19,372 bases of DNA, from positions 1 to 19,372 of the forward strand of contig DASUBV010000041.1 of assembly GCA_035763085.1 (NCBI GenBank). Direction: 5' to 3'. Made by a program: the position numbers and the translations under genes. This document shows, piece by piece, positions 8,788 to 19,372 of the stretch; positions within the stretch are counted from its first letter, which is position 1, and each line of letters starts with the position of its first letter. The notes beneath the pieces are model-generated. The model had not been told where the DNA came from and made no database searches. It saw only the letters and a program-made list of their open reading frames with translations. This DNA is from DASUBV01 sp035763085 (lineage in GTDB: Bacteria; Actinomycetota; Actinomycetes; Streptosporangiales; Streptosporangiaceae).

Positions 8788-9333
8788 ATGCCGAGTGTGT
8801 ACTGCACGGGGTGCGGTGAGCCGAATCCGGAAGCAGCGCGCTTCTGCTCGCAGTGCGGGACGCCGCTGATCCGCGGCGCCAGCGACCGCGGCCCCGATAC
8901 CACCTCGACCATCTCCCTGGGCGGCACCGACCTGGCCGATGAGTACGGCGAGGAGTCCGACGCCGATTCCGCGGCCCTGGACGCGCTGCCGGCCGGGACG
9001 GCCCTGCTGGTCGTGCGGCGCGGCCCCAACGCGGGCAGCCGGTTCCTGCTGGACAGCGACCTGACGCTGGTCGGGCGCCACCCCGACAGCGACATCTTCC
9101 TGGACGACGTGACCGTCTCCCGGCGGCACGCTGAGTTCTACCGGCAGGGCGGCCGGTTCACCGTGCGCGACGTGGGCAGCCTCAACGGCACCTACGTCAA
9201 CCGCGAGCGGATCGAGGAGACCGACCTGAGCGGCGGCGATGAGGTCCAGGTCGGGAAGTTCCGGCTGGTATTCCTGCTCGGGCCGCGGTCGCAGGTGGAG
9301 TTCGGCGGCGGAGGCTCGCAGGTCGGGGGATGA
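8788..9333 (+). CDS. garA: Zinc-ribbon and FHA domain protein, GarA/OdhI-like
   Basis: A 181-residue cytoplasmic signalling protein. The N-terminus is a zinc ribbon with Cys6, Cys9, Cys20 and Cys23 (YCTGCG then FCSQCG). DTTSTISLGG follows; Thr38/Thr39 correspond to the ETTS phosphorylation site of GarA/OdhI, used by PknG/PknB-type kinases. The FHA domain spans about residues 70-170 with VGRHPDSD (Gly96, Arg97), SRRH (111-114) and SLNGTYVN. In mycobacteria and corynebacteria the protein inhibits 2-oxoglutarate dehydrogenase and related enzymes when unphosphorylated. The zinc ribbon is absent from the short mycobacterial GarA. ATG 8788 is chosen because the ribbon starts there; GGAGG lies 12 bases upstream. 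The stop overlaps the MerR start (ATGA). Confidence 0.85.
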   Translation: MPSVYCTGCGEPNPEAARFCSQCGTPLIRGASDRGPDTTSTISLGGTDLADEYGEESDADSAALDALPAGTALLVVRRGPNAGSRFLLDSDLTLVGRHPDSDIFLDDVTVSRRHAEFYRQGGRFTVRDVGSLNGTYVNRERIEETDLSGGDEVQVGKFRLVFLLGPRSQVEFGGGGSQVGG

Positions 9334-10151
9334 GCGCCCAGCCCGCCCGCGGCTATCTCGGCATCAGCGAGGTCCTCGGCCAGCTCCGTGCTGAGTTCCC
9401 CGATATCAGCGTGTCCAAGATCCGGTTCCTGGAGACCGAGGGTCTCATCGAGCCGGCCCGCGCGCCGTCGGGCTACCGCAAGTTCGGCGCCGCCGACGTG
9501 GAGCGGCTGCGGTACATCCTCACCGCGCAGCGGGATCAGTACCTGCCGCTGCGGGTCATCAAGGAGCGGCTGGCCGGCGGTGAGCCGTCTCGCCCTGAGA
9601 CACCTCGCGCGGACGCAGGCCGCACGGACACCGGCCGCGCGCCGTCCGCCCCGGTACCCGAGGAACCCGGCCTGCGCAGCCGCGGTCCGGGCCAGCTGCT
9701 CAACCGCCGGCAGCTGCTGGACGCGGCCGGCATTACCGACCCGCAGCTGACTGAGCTGGAGGCGTTCGGGCTGCTGCGCAAGGAGGGCCGGCTGTACGGG
9801 CCGGACGCGCTCGAGGTGGCCCGCACCGCCGCCGCGCTCACCGCCTACGGCGTGGAGGCCCGGCACCTGCGCACCGTCCGGGCCGCGGTCGAGCGGGAGA
9901 CCACGCTGATCGAGCATGTCGTGGCCCCCATCCTGAAGCAGCGCGGCGCGGGCGCGCGCGAGCTGGCCAGCCAGACGGCGGGCGAGCTGGCCGTGCTGGC
10001 GCAGCGGCTGCACCGGGCCTTCATCGAGGGTGCCCTGGCCGAGGCCGGCCTGGCCGGGCCGGCGGCCGGGAACGCCGCGCCGCAGGTCGGACGCGGGGCG
10101 CGGACGGCGGCGGCGGAGGCGGGCCGCGGGGCCGCCGGGGCGAGCGCGTGA
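9330..10151 (+). CDS. ftsR: MerR family regulator, FtsR-like (Rv1828 type)
   Basis: A 273-residue MerR-type DNA-binding protein. The N-terminal winged helix-turn-helix is clear: GYLGISEVLGQLRAEF, SVSKIRFLETEGLI and PSGYRKFGAADVERLRYIL. An Ala/Arg/Pro-rich linker (about 90-115) separates it from a helical C-terminal domain. The length, the SKIRFLETEGLI motif and the place directly after a GarA-like gene match Rv1828 and corynebacterial FtsR, reported to regulate the division gene ftsZ. Control of ftsZ here is inferred from family membership. The start ATG overlaps the garA stop, so the two are coupled. A hairpin overlaps its own stop codon. Confidence 0.87.
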   Translation: MSAQPARGYLGISEVLGQLRAEFPDISVSKIRFLETEGLIEPARAPSGYRKFGAADVERLRYILTAQRDQYLPLRVIKERLAGGEPSRPETPRADAGRTDTGRAPSAPVPEEPGLRSRGPGQLLNRRQLLDAAGITDPQLTELEAFGLLRKEGRLYGPDALEVARTAAALTAYGVEARHLRTVRAAVERETTLIEHVVAPILKQRGAGARELASQTAGELAVLAQRLHRAFIEGALAEAGLAGPAAGNAAPQVGRGARTAAAEAGRGAAGASA

Positions 10152-10185
10152 CGGCGCCGTGCTCGCTCTCGGCCACGGGGCGTCA
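10149..10185 (+). terminator. Imperfect hairpin at the end of the ftsR-like gene
   Basis: TGACG (10149-10153) pairs with CGTCA (10181-10185) and CCGTG (10157-10161) pairs with CACGG (10174-10178), separated by a small internal loop, with a 12-base apical loop. The hairpin begins at the stop codon. No T-run follows, so it may be a partial terminator or a transcript-end stabiliser. Confidence 0.35.
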
Positions 10186-10211
10186 GCCGGCCCGCCTCGA
10201 TACCGGGTGTA

Positions 10212-10222
10212 CTTTGACAAAG
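10212..10222 (+). promoter_or_regulatory. CTTTG-A-CAAAG palindrome containing a perfect -35 box
   Basis: An 11-base perfect inverted repeat, CTTTGACAAAG, lies about 100 bases before the bifunctional nuclease gene and includes the consensus -35 hexamer TTGACA (10214-10219). The -10 at the expected distance is poor (CACAAG or ACAAGG). A poor -10 with an operator over the promoter would fit an activator such as a MerR protein, which is an inference. Confidence 0.35.
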
Positions 10223-10319
10223 GGAGTGCCTGCGAGCACAAGGGGAATGGCAGTAGGCAGGGTTTCGCTACAGAGGTCATGAGGTCAGCGCGCGAGGCGC
10301 ATGCGAGGACGGAGCCGCT

Positions 10320-10790
10320 GTGAGGCAGATGGAGGTCGTCGGCGTCCGGGTTGAGATGCCTACGAACAACCCCATCGTCCTGCTGAAGGAGATGCAGGGG
10401 GAGCGGTACCTGCCGATCTGGATCGGCCCGATGGAGGCGACCGCGATCGCCTTCGCGCAGCAGGGCATGGTCCCGCAGCGGCCGCTCACCCATGACCTGT
10501 TCCGGGACGTGCTGGCCGCCCTGGACGTGCGCCTGACGACGGTGAACATCACCGCGCTGCGGGACGGGATCTTCTTCGCCGACCTGATCTTCTCCAACGG
10601 CAAGGAGGTCAGTGCCCGGCCGTCCGACTCCATCGCCCTGGCCCTGCGGACCGGTGCCACGATCTTCGCCAGCGAGGAGATCCTCGACGAGGCGGGCGTG
10701 GCCATCCCGGATGAGCAAGAGGACGAGGTCGAGAAATTCCGGGAGTTCCTCGACACGATCACCCCCGAGGACTTCGGGCGCTCTACCTGA
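10320..10790 (+). CDS. Bifunctional nuclease family protein (DUF151)
   Basis: A complete 156-residue DUF151 protein, the usual length. The family (BFN) is reported to have DNase/RNase activity in plants, and its bacterial role is poorly defined. Conserved blocks are NNPIVLLKEMQGERYLPIWIGPMEATAIAF, PLTHDLFRDVL and the strongly conserved ARPSDSIALALRTGA, followed by an acidic C-terminus. GTG 10320 is used because GGAG sits five bases upstream; ATG 10329 is the alternative. It corresponds to Rv1829 in position and family. The preceding 168-base gap has its own putative promoter, so it may be transcribed apart from ftsR. Confidence 0.9.
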   Translation: MRQMEVVGVRVEMPTNNPIVLLKEMQGERYLPIWIGPMEATAIAFAQQGMVPQRPLTHDLFRDVLAALDVRLTTVNITALRDGIFFADLIFSNGKEVSARPSDSIALALRTGATIFASEEILDEAGVAIPDEQEDEVEKFREFLDTITPEDFGRST

Positions 10791-13700
10791 CCCGGCCAGC
10801 CGCGCTGACCTGGGGGTCCCGGCGTCGCTGATCTGGTATAAACGATCTTCCGCGACGCGCCGCGGCAGGTCGTTGACGAGCTGCGCACCATCGGCCTACG
10901 GTGCGAAGTGTGTACCCAGGGATGTCAGCCTAGGGACGTTTGTCCGGGGATTCTGGACCCGGGCCGGAGGTGGGCGTGGCGGTAACGAGGGGCGAGGGGC
11001 AGGCGCCAGGCGGGCGCGGTGCCGCCGCCCGGCAGGCCGGGGAGCAGGGACTGCTTTTCGGCGAGCAGCTTGCCGCGGCACCTGAGGATATCGGCTATCG
11101 CGGGCCGACGGCGTGCGCGGCGGCGGGCATTACCTACCGGCAGCTGGACTACTGGGCGCGCACCCGCCTGGTCGAGCCGAGCGTCCGTGCGGCGGCCGGG
11201 TCCGGCTCCCAGCGGCTGTACGGCTTTCGCGACATCCTGGTCCTCAAGGTGGTCAAGCGGCTGCTTGACACGGGGATCTCGCTGCAGCAGATCCGGGCCG
11301 CGGTCGAGCACCTGCGCGAGCAGGGCACCGCCGACCTGGCGCAGGTGACGCTGATGAGCGATGGCGTCAGCGTCTATGAGTGCACCTCGGCGGATGAGGT
11401 GGTCGACCTGCTCCAGGGCGGCCAGGGCGTGTTCGGGATCGCCCTGGGCCGGGTCTGGCGCGAGGTCGAGGGCAGCCTCGCCGACCTGCCCGCCGAGCGG
11501 GCCGACAGCGACTCCGGTGCCGCCGGCGCCGGTGATGAGCTGGCCCGGCGCCGGATCCGCAAGACGGGCTAGCCAGCCCCCCCGCCGCATCCTGGGCCGG
11601 GCCAGTCGCGGCAGCTAGGACTGCGCGCTCGCCGGGGCCAGCGCCTGGACGCCGGCGATGAACAGGTTGATGCCGAGCCGGTAGTGGAACTCCGGGTCGT
11701 CGCACGCCGTCATCGGCCCGGCGGCCGCCACCAGCCGCGGGAACTTGTCCGGGGGCAGCATGGCCAGCCGGATCTGGCTCTGCCGCTGGTGCTCGGTGCG
11801 CTCGGCCGCGTCCATGGCCGGGTAATTGCCCGGCTCGCCCATCACCAGCATCAGCGCCGTCAGCAGTGCGCTGCGCGTGATCTCGCTGGCATGCTCCGGG
11901 TCGAAGCCGCCGCGGGCCAGCACGGCCAGGGATGCCTCGCACGCCAGCAGCGACGCCTCCCCGTGCAGCTTCTCGCCCGCTAGCAGCAGCCCGGACGCGC
12001 ACGGATGGGCGCGCAGCATCTGCACCAGGGATTCCAGCAGGCCGCGCAGCTGCGCCGGCCAGTCCGCCGCCGGGTCGACATCGATGTCGATCTCGGCCCA
12101 CACACGGTCGCCCAGCGCCGCCAGCAGCTCCTCCTTGCTGCGGAAGTGCCAGTACAGGGCCATCGGCGTCACGCCGAGCTCGGCGGCCAGCCGGCGGATG
12201 GTCAGCGCCTCCAGGCCGACGGCGTCGCCGAGGGCCAGCGCTCGCTCGACGACGGCGGCCTTACTGAGCTTCGGCGCCGCCGCAGTGTTCCTGGTGTCCT
12301 GTTTCGCTGCCATGGCTTGACAACTGTACGCCGTACAAGCCATCGTTGACCAATGATGTACGGCGTATAGGAACGACGTACATGAGCGCTGTATAAGAGA
12401 GCGGTACAGGATCTCAGCAGGCGGGGCGGAAAGGAGCCGGGCGATGCCCAGGCGGTGGTGGACTCTGGTGGCGGTCGGACTGGCCACCTTCATGACCTAT
12501 CTCGACAACAACGTGACGAACGTCGCCATCCCGACGATCCAGCGCGACCTGCACCTGTCGATCGCGGGCCTGGAGTGGGTGGTGAGCAGTTACATCCTGG
12601 TGTTCGCCGGGCTGCTGCTGGCCGGCGGCCGGCTGGCCGACGTCTACGGCCGCCGCCGCTTCTTCATGGCGGGCCTGTCGGTGTTCACCGTGGCCTCGCT
12701 GGCCGCCGGGCTGGCCGGCAGCGGCGGGGTCCTGATCGGCGCCCGGCTGCTGCAGGGCCTGGGCGCCGCGCTGGTGGTGCCGACCACGCTGGCCATCATC
12801 GTGGCTACCTTTGACAACGCCCGCGAGCGCGCCACCGCGATCGGCGCGTGGACGGCCATCGGCGCCATGGCGCTGGCCTTCGGCCCGCTGATCGGCGGCT
12901 TCATCAGCCAGCACCTGCACTGGGGCTGGATCTTCTTCATCAACGTGCCGGTCGGCATCATCACCCTGGGCATGGCCGCGCTCAGCATCCGCGAGTCGCA
13001 CGGCGCGCAGGCCCGGCTCGACATCCCCGGCCTGATCAGCTCGGCGGCCGCCCTGTTCGCCCTGACCTACGCGCTGATCGAGGGCCATGACCGGGGCTGG
13101 ACCTCGGCGCAGATCCTCGGATCGTTCGCCGCGGCGGTCGTGGCGGCCGCGCTGTTCCTGGTGATCGAGTCACGCAGCCAGCAGCCGATGGTGACCCTGA
13201 GCCTGTTCCGCTCCCGGGTATTCAGCGGCGGCACGGTGGCCATGATGCTGTGGGCGTTCGGGATCTTCGGGATCTACTTCTTCACCTCGCTGTACCTGCA
13301 GGACGTGCTGGGCTTCTCGGCTACCAAGGCCGGGCTGGCCTTCGTGCCGATGGCAGTGTGCATGGCGGTCTTCGCCTCGGTCGCCGGCCCGGTGGCCGCG
13401 CGGCTGCGCCCGCACCGCACCGTGGCCCTCGGCATGGCCGTCATGGCCGGCGGCCTGGCCATGTTCGCCCAGCTCGGCGCCGGCGCGAGCCTCGCCAGCC
13501 TGATGCCCGGGTTCCTGGTCTTCGGGGCCGGCGCCGGCCTGATGAACGTGCCGCTGACCAATGCCGTGCTGCACGCGATGCCGCCCGCCCGCGCCGGGGT
13601 CGCCTCGGCACTGCTGAACGCCTCGCGTGAGGTGGCCGGCCTGCTCGGCATCACCATCATCGGCGCGGTGCTGCGCGCCCGGCAGGGCTCGGCGCTGGCG

Positions 13701-16700
13701 CACGGCACCAGCCCGGCAGGCTCGTTCCTGGACGGCTACCACGCTGGCCTGGTGCTCACCATTGCCCTGGTCGCGGCCGGCGCGGTGCTGAGCTACGCGG
13801 CCCTGCGCCACCTGCCGGCCGCGGCGGCTGGCGAGGCGCCCGCCAGCGCCGGAACGGCCGGGACGGAGCTGGCCGGGACCCGTCCAGTGGGTGCGGAGTC
13901 AGTGGTGGCGGAGTCAGCGGTGGCGGAGCCGGCGCTTGCGGAGGCCGTGGCTGCGCAGCTGGGCGGCGCGTCGGAGCAGGCCAGACTGGCCGGGCCCGCC
14001 AGGGCACGCCGCGGCGGATAACCCGGCCATCGCGGACGTGCCCCGCCGGCTCCGGGAAGGACCGGCGGGGCACGTCGCGTCTGATAACAGGAAGTAGCAG
14101 CCTCCCGCGGGGCCGCACGCGCCCGGCCGGGGCCGTCCGCGCCGGGGGAATCTCTTCAGCTTTCACGTTATATCGTGTTAACGTGTCGCGCGTGCCTGAC
14201 ACCATCTCCGTGCGAGACCTGCGGAAGTCCTACGGGAGCGTGGCCGCCGTCGACGGAGTGAGCTTCGAGGTGAGGCCAGGGGAGTTCTTCGCGATCCTGG
14301 GTCCCAACGGGGCCGGCAAGACCACCACGCTGGAAATCCTGGAGGGGCTGCGCAAGCCCGACTCCGGTCACGTGGAGGTGCTCGGCCGGCCGCCGTGGCC
14401 GCGCAATCCAGGGCTGCTGCCCCGGATCGGGGTCCAGCTGCAGGCCTCGTCGTTCTTTGAGAAGCTGACCGCCCGCGAGCAGATCCGCACGTTCGCCTCG
14501 CTGTACGGGGTCGGGGCCCGGCGGGCCGATGAGATGCTCGGCGTGGTCGGGCTGACCGAGCAGGGCGAGGTGCGCGCCGAGAAACTGTCCGGCGGCCAGG
14601 CCCAGCGGCTGTCGATTGCCTGCGCACTGGTGCACGACCCGGAGCTGGTGTTCCTGGACGAGCCGACCGGCGCGCTGGACCCGCAGGCCCGGCGCAACCT
14701 GTGGGACCTGCTGCGCCAGATCAACTCCGACGGCCGCACGGTGGTGCTGACCACCCACCACATGGACGAGGCGGAGACGCTGTGCGACCGGGTGGCCATC
14801 ATGGACCACGGCAAGATCCTGCAGGCCGGCCCGCCCGCGGCGCTGGTCCGGGGGCTGGACACCCCGGTGCGGATCAGCGTCGAGTCCGGCGTGCTCGATG
14901 CCGCGCAGGCCGGCACGCTGGCGGCCAGCGCGGGCGGCGGCCCGGCGGATGTCACCGACGACGGGGTGTCCCTCACCATTGCCACGCACGGCCCGGCCGC
15001 GGTGCTGGCCGGGCTGGCCGACCGCGGCGCGCTGGCCGGGCTGCGGGTGCATGGCGCCACGCTGGAAGATGTGTTCCTTCACCTGACCGGACGGGAGTAC
15101 CGGGCTTGACCTCCTCGCCCCGCGGCCCCGGCAGCACTCCGCCGGGGCGCGCCGCAGTCGCGCGGCCCAGTTTCGGTGGCGCACTGCGCAGCCTGTCCCG
15201 CGCGATGTTCAGCGGCTTCATCCGGGACCGGTCCGCGCTGATCTTCACCATCTTGATCCCGGTGCTGTTCCTGGTGCTGTTCGGCTCGATCTACAAGAGC
15301 TCCAGCGCGCCCAAGGTCAGCGTGCTGGAGGTCGGCCGGGTGCAGCTGCTCGACCAGGCGCAGGCGGCGGCCCCGCGGCAGCTGGGCAAGGTGCTGACCC
15401 TGAAGCACGCGGCCAGCCTGAGTGCCGCGCTGGCCGAGGTGCGCAAGGGCAGCGAGGACGCCGCCGTCACCGAGCAGGGCGGCACGCTGGTGGTGCACTA
15501 CTCGATCGCCGACCAGACCACGGCCGGCGTCGTCCAGGCGGTGTTCTCCTCGATCGTGCAGCAGGCCGACCAGGCGCGGGCCGGGTCCGGCGGCGGCGCG
15601 TTCACCCTGCAGGCCCGGCAGGTTGAGGACAAGTCGCTCAAGCCCATCCAGTACCTGGCGCCCGGCCTGCTGGGCTGGGCGATCGCGTCCGGCGGCGCGT
15701 TCGGCGCGGCCATCACGCTGGTCAACTGGCGCAAGGACAAGCTGCTGCGGCGGCTGCGGCTGGCCCCGGTCAGCACCGGGGCGGTCGTGCTGGCCCGGGT
15801 CGCCGTCAGCGTCGCCGTCGCGCTGGTCCAGCTCGTGGTGTTCCTGGCCATCGCGACGACGCCGTACTTCGGGCTGAAGCTGGCCGCCTCCTGGTGGATG
15901 GCCATCCCGGTGGTGATCGCCGGCACCCTGTCGTTCATGTCGATCGGCCTGCTCGTCGGGGCGTTCGCCAAGACCCAGCAGGCGGCCACCTCCATCGCCA
16001 ACGTGATCATCTTGCCGATGGCGTTCCTCGGCGGTGCGTTCATCCCGCTGGACTACGCCCCGGCCTGGATCCGCGACGTGTCGTACGCCATGCCGCTGCG
16101 CTACCTGGTGACCGGCATGCAGAACGTGATGGCCCGCGGCGAGGGCCCGGCCGCCGCGCTGCCGGCCCTGGGCATCCTGCTCGGCCTGGCCGCCGTGCTG
16201 ACCCTGATCTCGGTGCGCGTCTTCCGCTGGGACGACGTCTAGCCAGCGGCCGCGGCAGCAGGGCTGAGGACCTGGCTGTGGCCGGTCACCGCTGTCGAGG
16301 CGACTGCCAGCAGGACGCCGAGTTCCGTCTTCGGGCGGCGGGGATCGCCTGACCGAGGACTCTTTGGTGCTGATTGTCACACGTTGTATGCATACTGGGC
16401 TGGTGACTGGGTCGCTTCAGGTTTCTCCTGGGAGGCGTGCATGAGCTGGGCTGCTGCAGAGCGTGGTGCGCGAAGTACCGGCGGGCTTTCCTGGCAGGGG
16501 CGGTGAGTGAGGTTGCGGTGCCGGGAGCTGATTTGAGAGAAGGGCGGTGAGCGCGGCAGTGGTGCAGTGGTATATCGGCACCCAGGATGAGCGGCCCTGG
16601 CGCAAGGAGCGCGCGGGGTGAGGCGGGCTTTTAAGTTCCGGGTCTATCCCACCAGCGGGCAGGCGGCCCGGATGGCGTTGTGCCTGCGAGATCATCAGCG

Positions 16701-19372
16701 GCTCTACAACGCTGCGTTAGAGGAGCGGCGGGAGGCGTGGAGGCGGTGCCGGGTCTGTGTCCGGTACGGTAGCCAGTCGGCGCAGCTTAGTGACATCCGC
16801 GCATATGACTCCGATCAGGGCCGCTGGTCGTTCTCCTCCCAGCAGGCGACGCTGCGGCGCCTGGACCGGGCATTCGCGGCGTTCTTCCGGCGCTGCCAGG
16901 CAGGCCAGAAGCCCGGCTTCCCGAGGTTCCGCCCTTTGGACCGCTGGGACTCGGTGGAGTGGCCGTCTGATGGTGACGGGTGCCGGTGGAAGCCCGAGGT
17001 CGGCCGGGTGTACTTGAAGGGCATCGGGCACGTGAAAGTGCACGCCCACCGTGCTGCCGTCGGCCGGGTCAAGACCATCTGCCTGAAGCGCGAGGGCCGG
17101 CGCTGGTATGTGGTGTTGTCCTGTGATGACGTGCCAATCCGGCCGCTGCCGGCAACGGGCCGCGAGATCGGCCTGGATGTCGGCGTGGCCCGCTTCGCTA
17201 CCACTAGCGACGGCCAGATCGGGAGTGTCAGAAATCTGGTGTGAGGAGGCGATCAGCCAGGGACAATGACGCAGGTCACGGAGGTGATCTGGAGTGGGGG
17301 AGGTCAAGATGTCGACTGTAGAGACACGCGGGGGGCAGGTCAACGATCACGGGCAGGTGGCCTCGGCGGAGGTGCCGGAGGGGGTGTCGCCGGTGGCGGC
17401 GGGCGCCGGGGGGCTGGTGCTGCCCGGTGGGGTGGTGGCTGATCTGGCGGGGCAGCTGGTGGCGCGGGCGCGGGCCGGGGAGCCGGTGGCGCTGACGGGG
17501 AAGGACGGGCTGCTGTCGGGGTTAATCGGCCAGGTGCTGCAGGCCGGGCTGGCGCTGGAGCTGGATGAGCACCTGGCCTCGGCCGGGCAGGGGGGCAACG
17601 GCCGTAACGGGTTCCGGGCCAGGACGCTGAGTACCGAGGCGGGCCCGGTGAGCGTGAGCGTGCCGCGGGACCGGGCCGGGACGTTCGAGCCGGCGCTGGT
17701 CCCGAAGGGGGTCAGGAGGACCACGGGGATCAGCGATCAGGTGGTCAGCTTGTATGCCTCGGGGCTGAGCGTGCGGGATATCGCCCGGCACTGCCAGCGG
17801 TCGATGGGCATCGAGGTCTCTCATGACACGATCTCGAGGATCACCGACGAGGTGCTGGAAGAGATGCGGGCCTGGCAGGCGCGGCCGCTGGACGTGATCT
17901 ACCCGGTGGTGTACGTGGATGCGCTGGTGGCCAAGGTCAAGGACGGCGGGGCGGTGCGGAACAAGGCGGTGAACATCGCCGTCGGGATCGACTGCGAGGG
18001 CGTCAAGCACGTGCTGGGCATCTGGGTCGCGGCCGCGGAGGGGGCCAAGGCGTGGGCGGCGGCGTTCGCGCAGCTGCGCAACCGGGGCCTGGCCGACATC
18101 ATCATCTGCTGCTGTGACGGGCTGAGCGGGCTGGGCGAGGAGATCACCGCGACCTGGCCGGAGGCGACGGTGCAGACCTGCACGGTGCACCTGATCAGGT
18201 CGGCGGCCAGGTTCGCGTCCTACGGGGACCGCAAGGGCCTGTGCGCCGCGATGCGGCCCGTCTACACGGCCTGCGACGCCGACGCCGCCGAGGCCGCGCT
18301 GCTGGAACTGGCCGACAGCGAGCTGGGCCGCAAGTACCCGGCGGCGGTCAGCGTGTGGGAGCGGGCCTGGGACCGTTTCACGCCGTTCCTGGAATTCGAG
18401 CCGCCGATCCGCAGGGTCATTTACACGACGAATGCCATCGAGGCTTTTAACCGGCAGATGCGGAAGATCATCAAGACCCGCGGCCACTTCCCGAACGATG
18501 ATGCCCTCGTCAAGCTGCTGTGGCTGGGTATCGTCGACATCGAGGAAAGGCGCGCCGCCGAGCGGGGCCGCCAGGCCGGCCGGCCCCGGGACCAGCGCAC
18601 CGCCGAGGGGCACCTGATCGAGGGCGCGGCCAGCCAGGGCTGGCGGGAGGCGCTGGCCGCCTTCGACAAGCGCTGGCCCGGCCGCATCCCGGACTGGGCG
18701 AGCTAGGCCGCGGCCCGCGCCGCGACGGGGGGAATGCCATGGCGAGGCTGCCGGTCACCCTGGCCGACCAGGGGGTGTTCCTCGATCCCGAGGACGCCGA
18801 CGAGCTGACCGACCTGCTCACCGACGCCGCCTGGGTGATCGGCCACCTCGCCTCGGTCCCCGCCGCCGAGAACGCCTGTGCCCGCGCGCCGGCCCGGCAG
18901 GGCAGCTGCGCCGAGCTCGCGATGGACCTGCGGCTGGCCGCCGCCGGCCTGGACGAGGCCGCCACCGCCGGGCACGACAATACCTACATCAGCGCACTCG
19001 TCCCGAAAGCATCCCGGCCGGGCGGAAAACAACCGGGACACGCCGCGGAAAAGAAACACTCCGCAGACGGGAAGTGATAATGTAAATGCGCATCCAGGAA
19101 TAGCGGGACTACAGGTAACTGAATACCGGGCAGAGGCCAGGGTAGGCGGCAGGATCCCTGTATAAGAGACAGGTAAGGAAACCGGAAAAGGCCTCACACC
19201 GGAAATCTGACAGACCCTCGCCGCGGCTTGCCGCCAGACGCGGTTGCCGTGCCGCACCACATCCATCTCCTCATCGAGCACCGTCCAGTACCGGCTGCCC
19301 GACGGCATCTGCACCCGAAACGGCCGCAACTCTCACCCCCGCGTCCCCCTGACCAGCAACAAGACGCGTCAT

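Overview
The window is very GC-rich, uses GTG and TTG starts freely, packs genes in GTGA/ATGA/TTGA overlaps, and carries gene sets typical of Actinomycetia (GarA-like FHA protein, FtsR-type MerR, DUF151 nuclease, second MerR). It looks like a soil-type actinobacterial chromosome, possibly near Streptosporangiales or Streptomyces relatives; the exact taxon cannot be fixed from the sequence alone.

Layout. 1-237 (-): start of a DUF1684 gene leaving the window. 384-2497 (+): thiolase plus SDR oxidoreductase, a translationally coupled pair with a probable leaderless promoter. 2661-3548 (+): class I fructose-bisphosphate aldolase. 3564-4997 (-): PQQ-type beta-propeller lipoprotein, convergent with the aldolase. 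5080-8276 (+): CDP-alcohol phosphatidyltransferase coupled to a mannose-1-phosphate guanylyltransferase-like protein whose C-terminal phosphomannomutase-like domain has lost its catalytic loops. 8277-8787: long gap without a convincing gene. 8788-11572 (+): conserved actinobacterial block of zinc-ribbon/FHA GarA-like protein, FtsR-like MerR, bifunctional nuclease and a second MerR, in the same order as Rv1827-Rv1830 of Mycobacterium tuberculosis. 11615-14021: TetR repressor (-) divergent from a DHA2-type MFS exporter (+), with two matching palindromic operators between them and a strong hairpin after the exporter. 14183-16242 (+): two-gene ABC-2 export system with an inverted repeat over its start.

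The right-hand 3 kb (about 16440-19372) is a mobile-element graveyard. It holds a probable remnant of an IS200/IS605 Y1 transposase, then a tnpB cut off just after its first RuvC aspartate by a complete IS256-family element. I could delimit that element at 17226-19212 from 21-bp imperfect terminal inverted repeats. It carries the transposase and also a 112-residue passenger ORF of unknown function. No target-site duplication is visible, and the far side holds a different, oppositely oriented fragment resembling an integrase N-terminus, so the junction has been rearranged or is chimeric. A 14-base match to the Tn5/Nextera mosaic end lies just inside the right end and deserves a read-level check.

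No CRISPR array, rRNA or tRNA was recognised. The best candidates for something undescribed are the IS256 passenger gene and the degenerate mutase domain fused to the nucleotidyltransferase. No convincing new defence or biosynthetic system was found.
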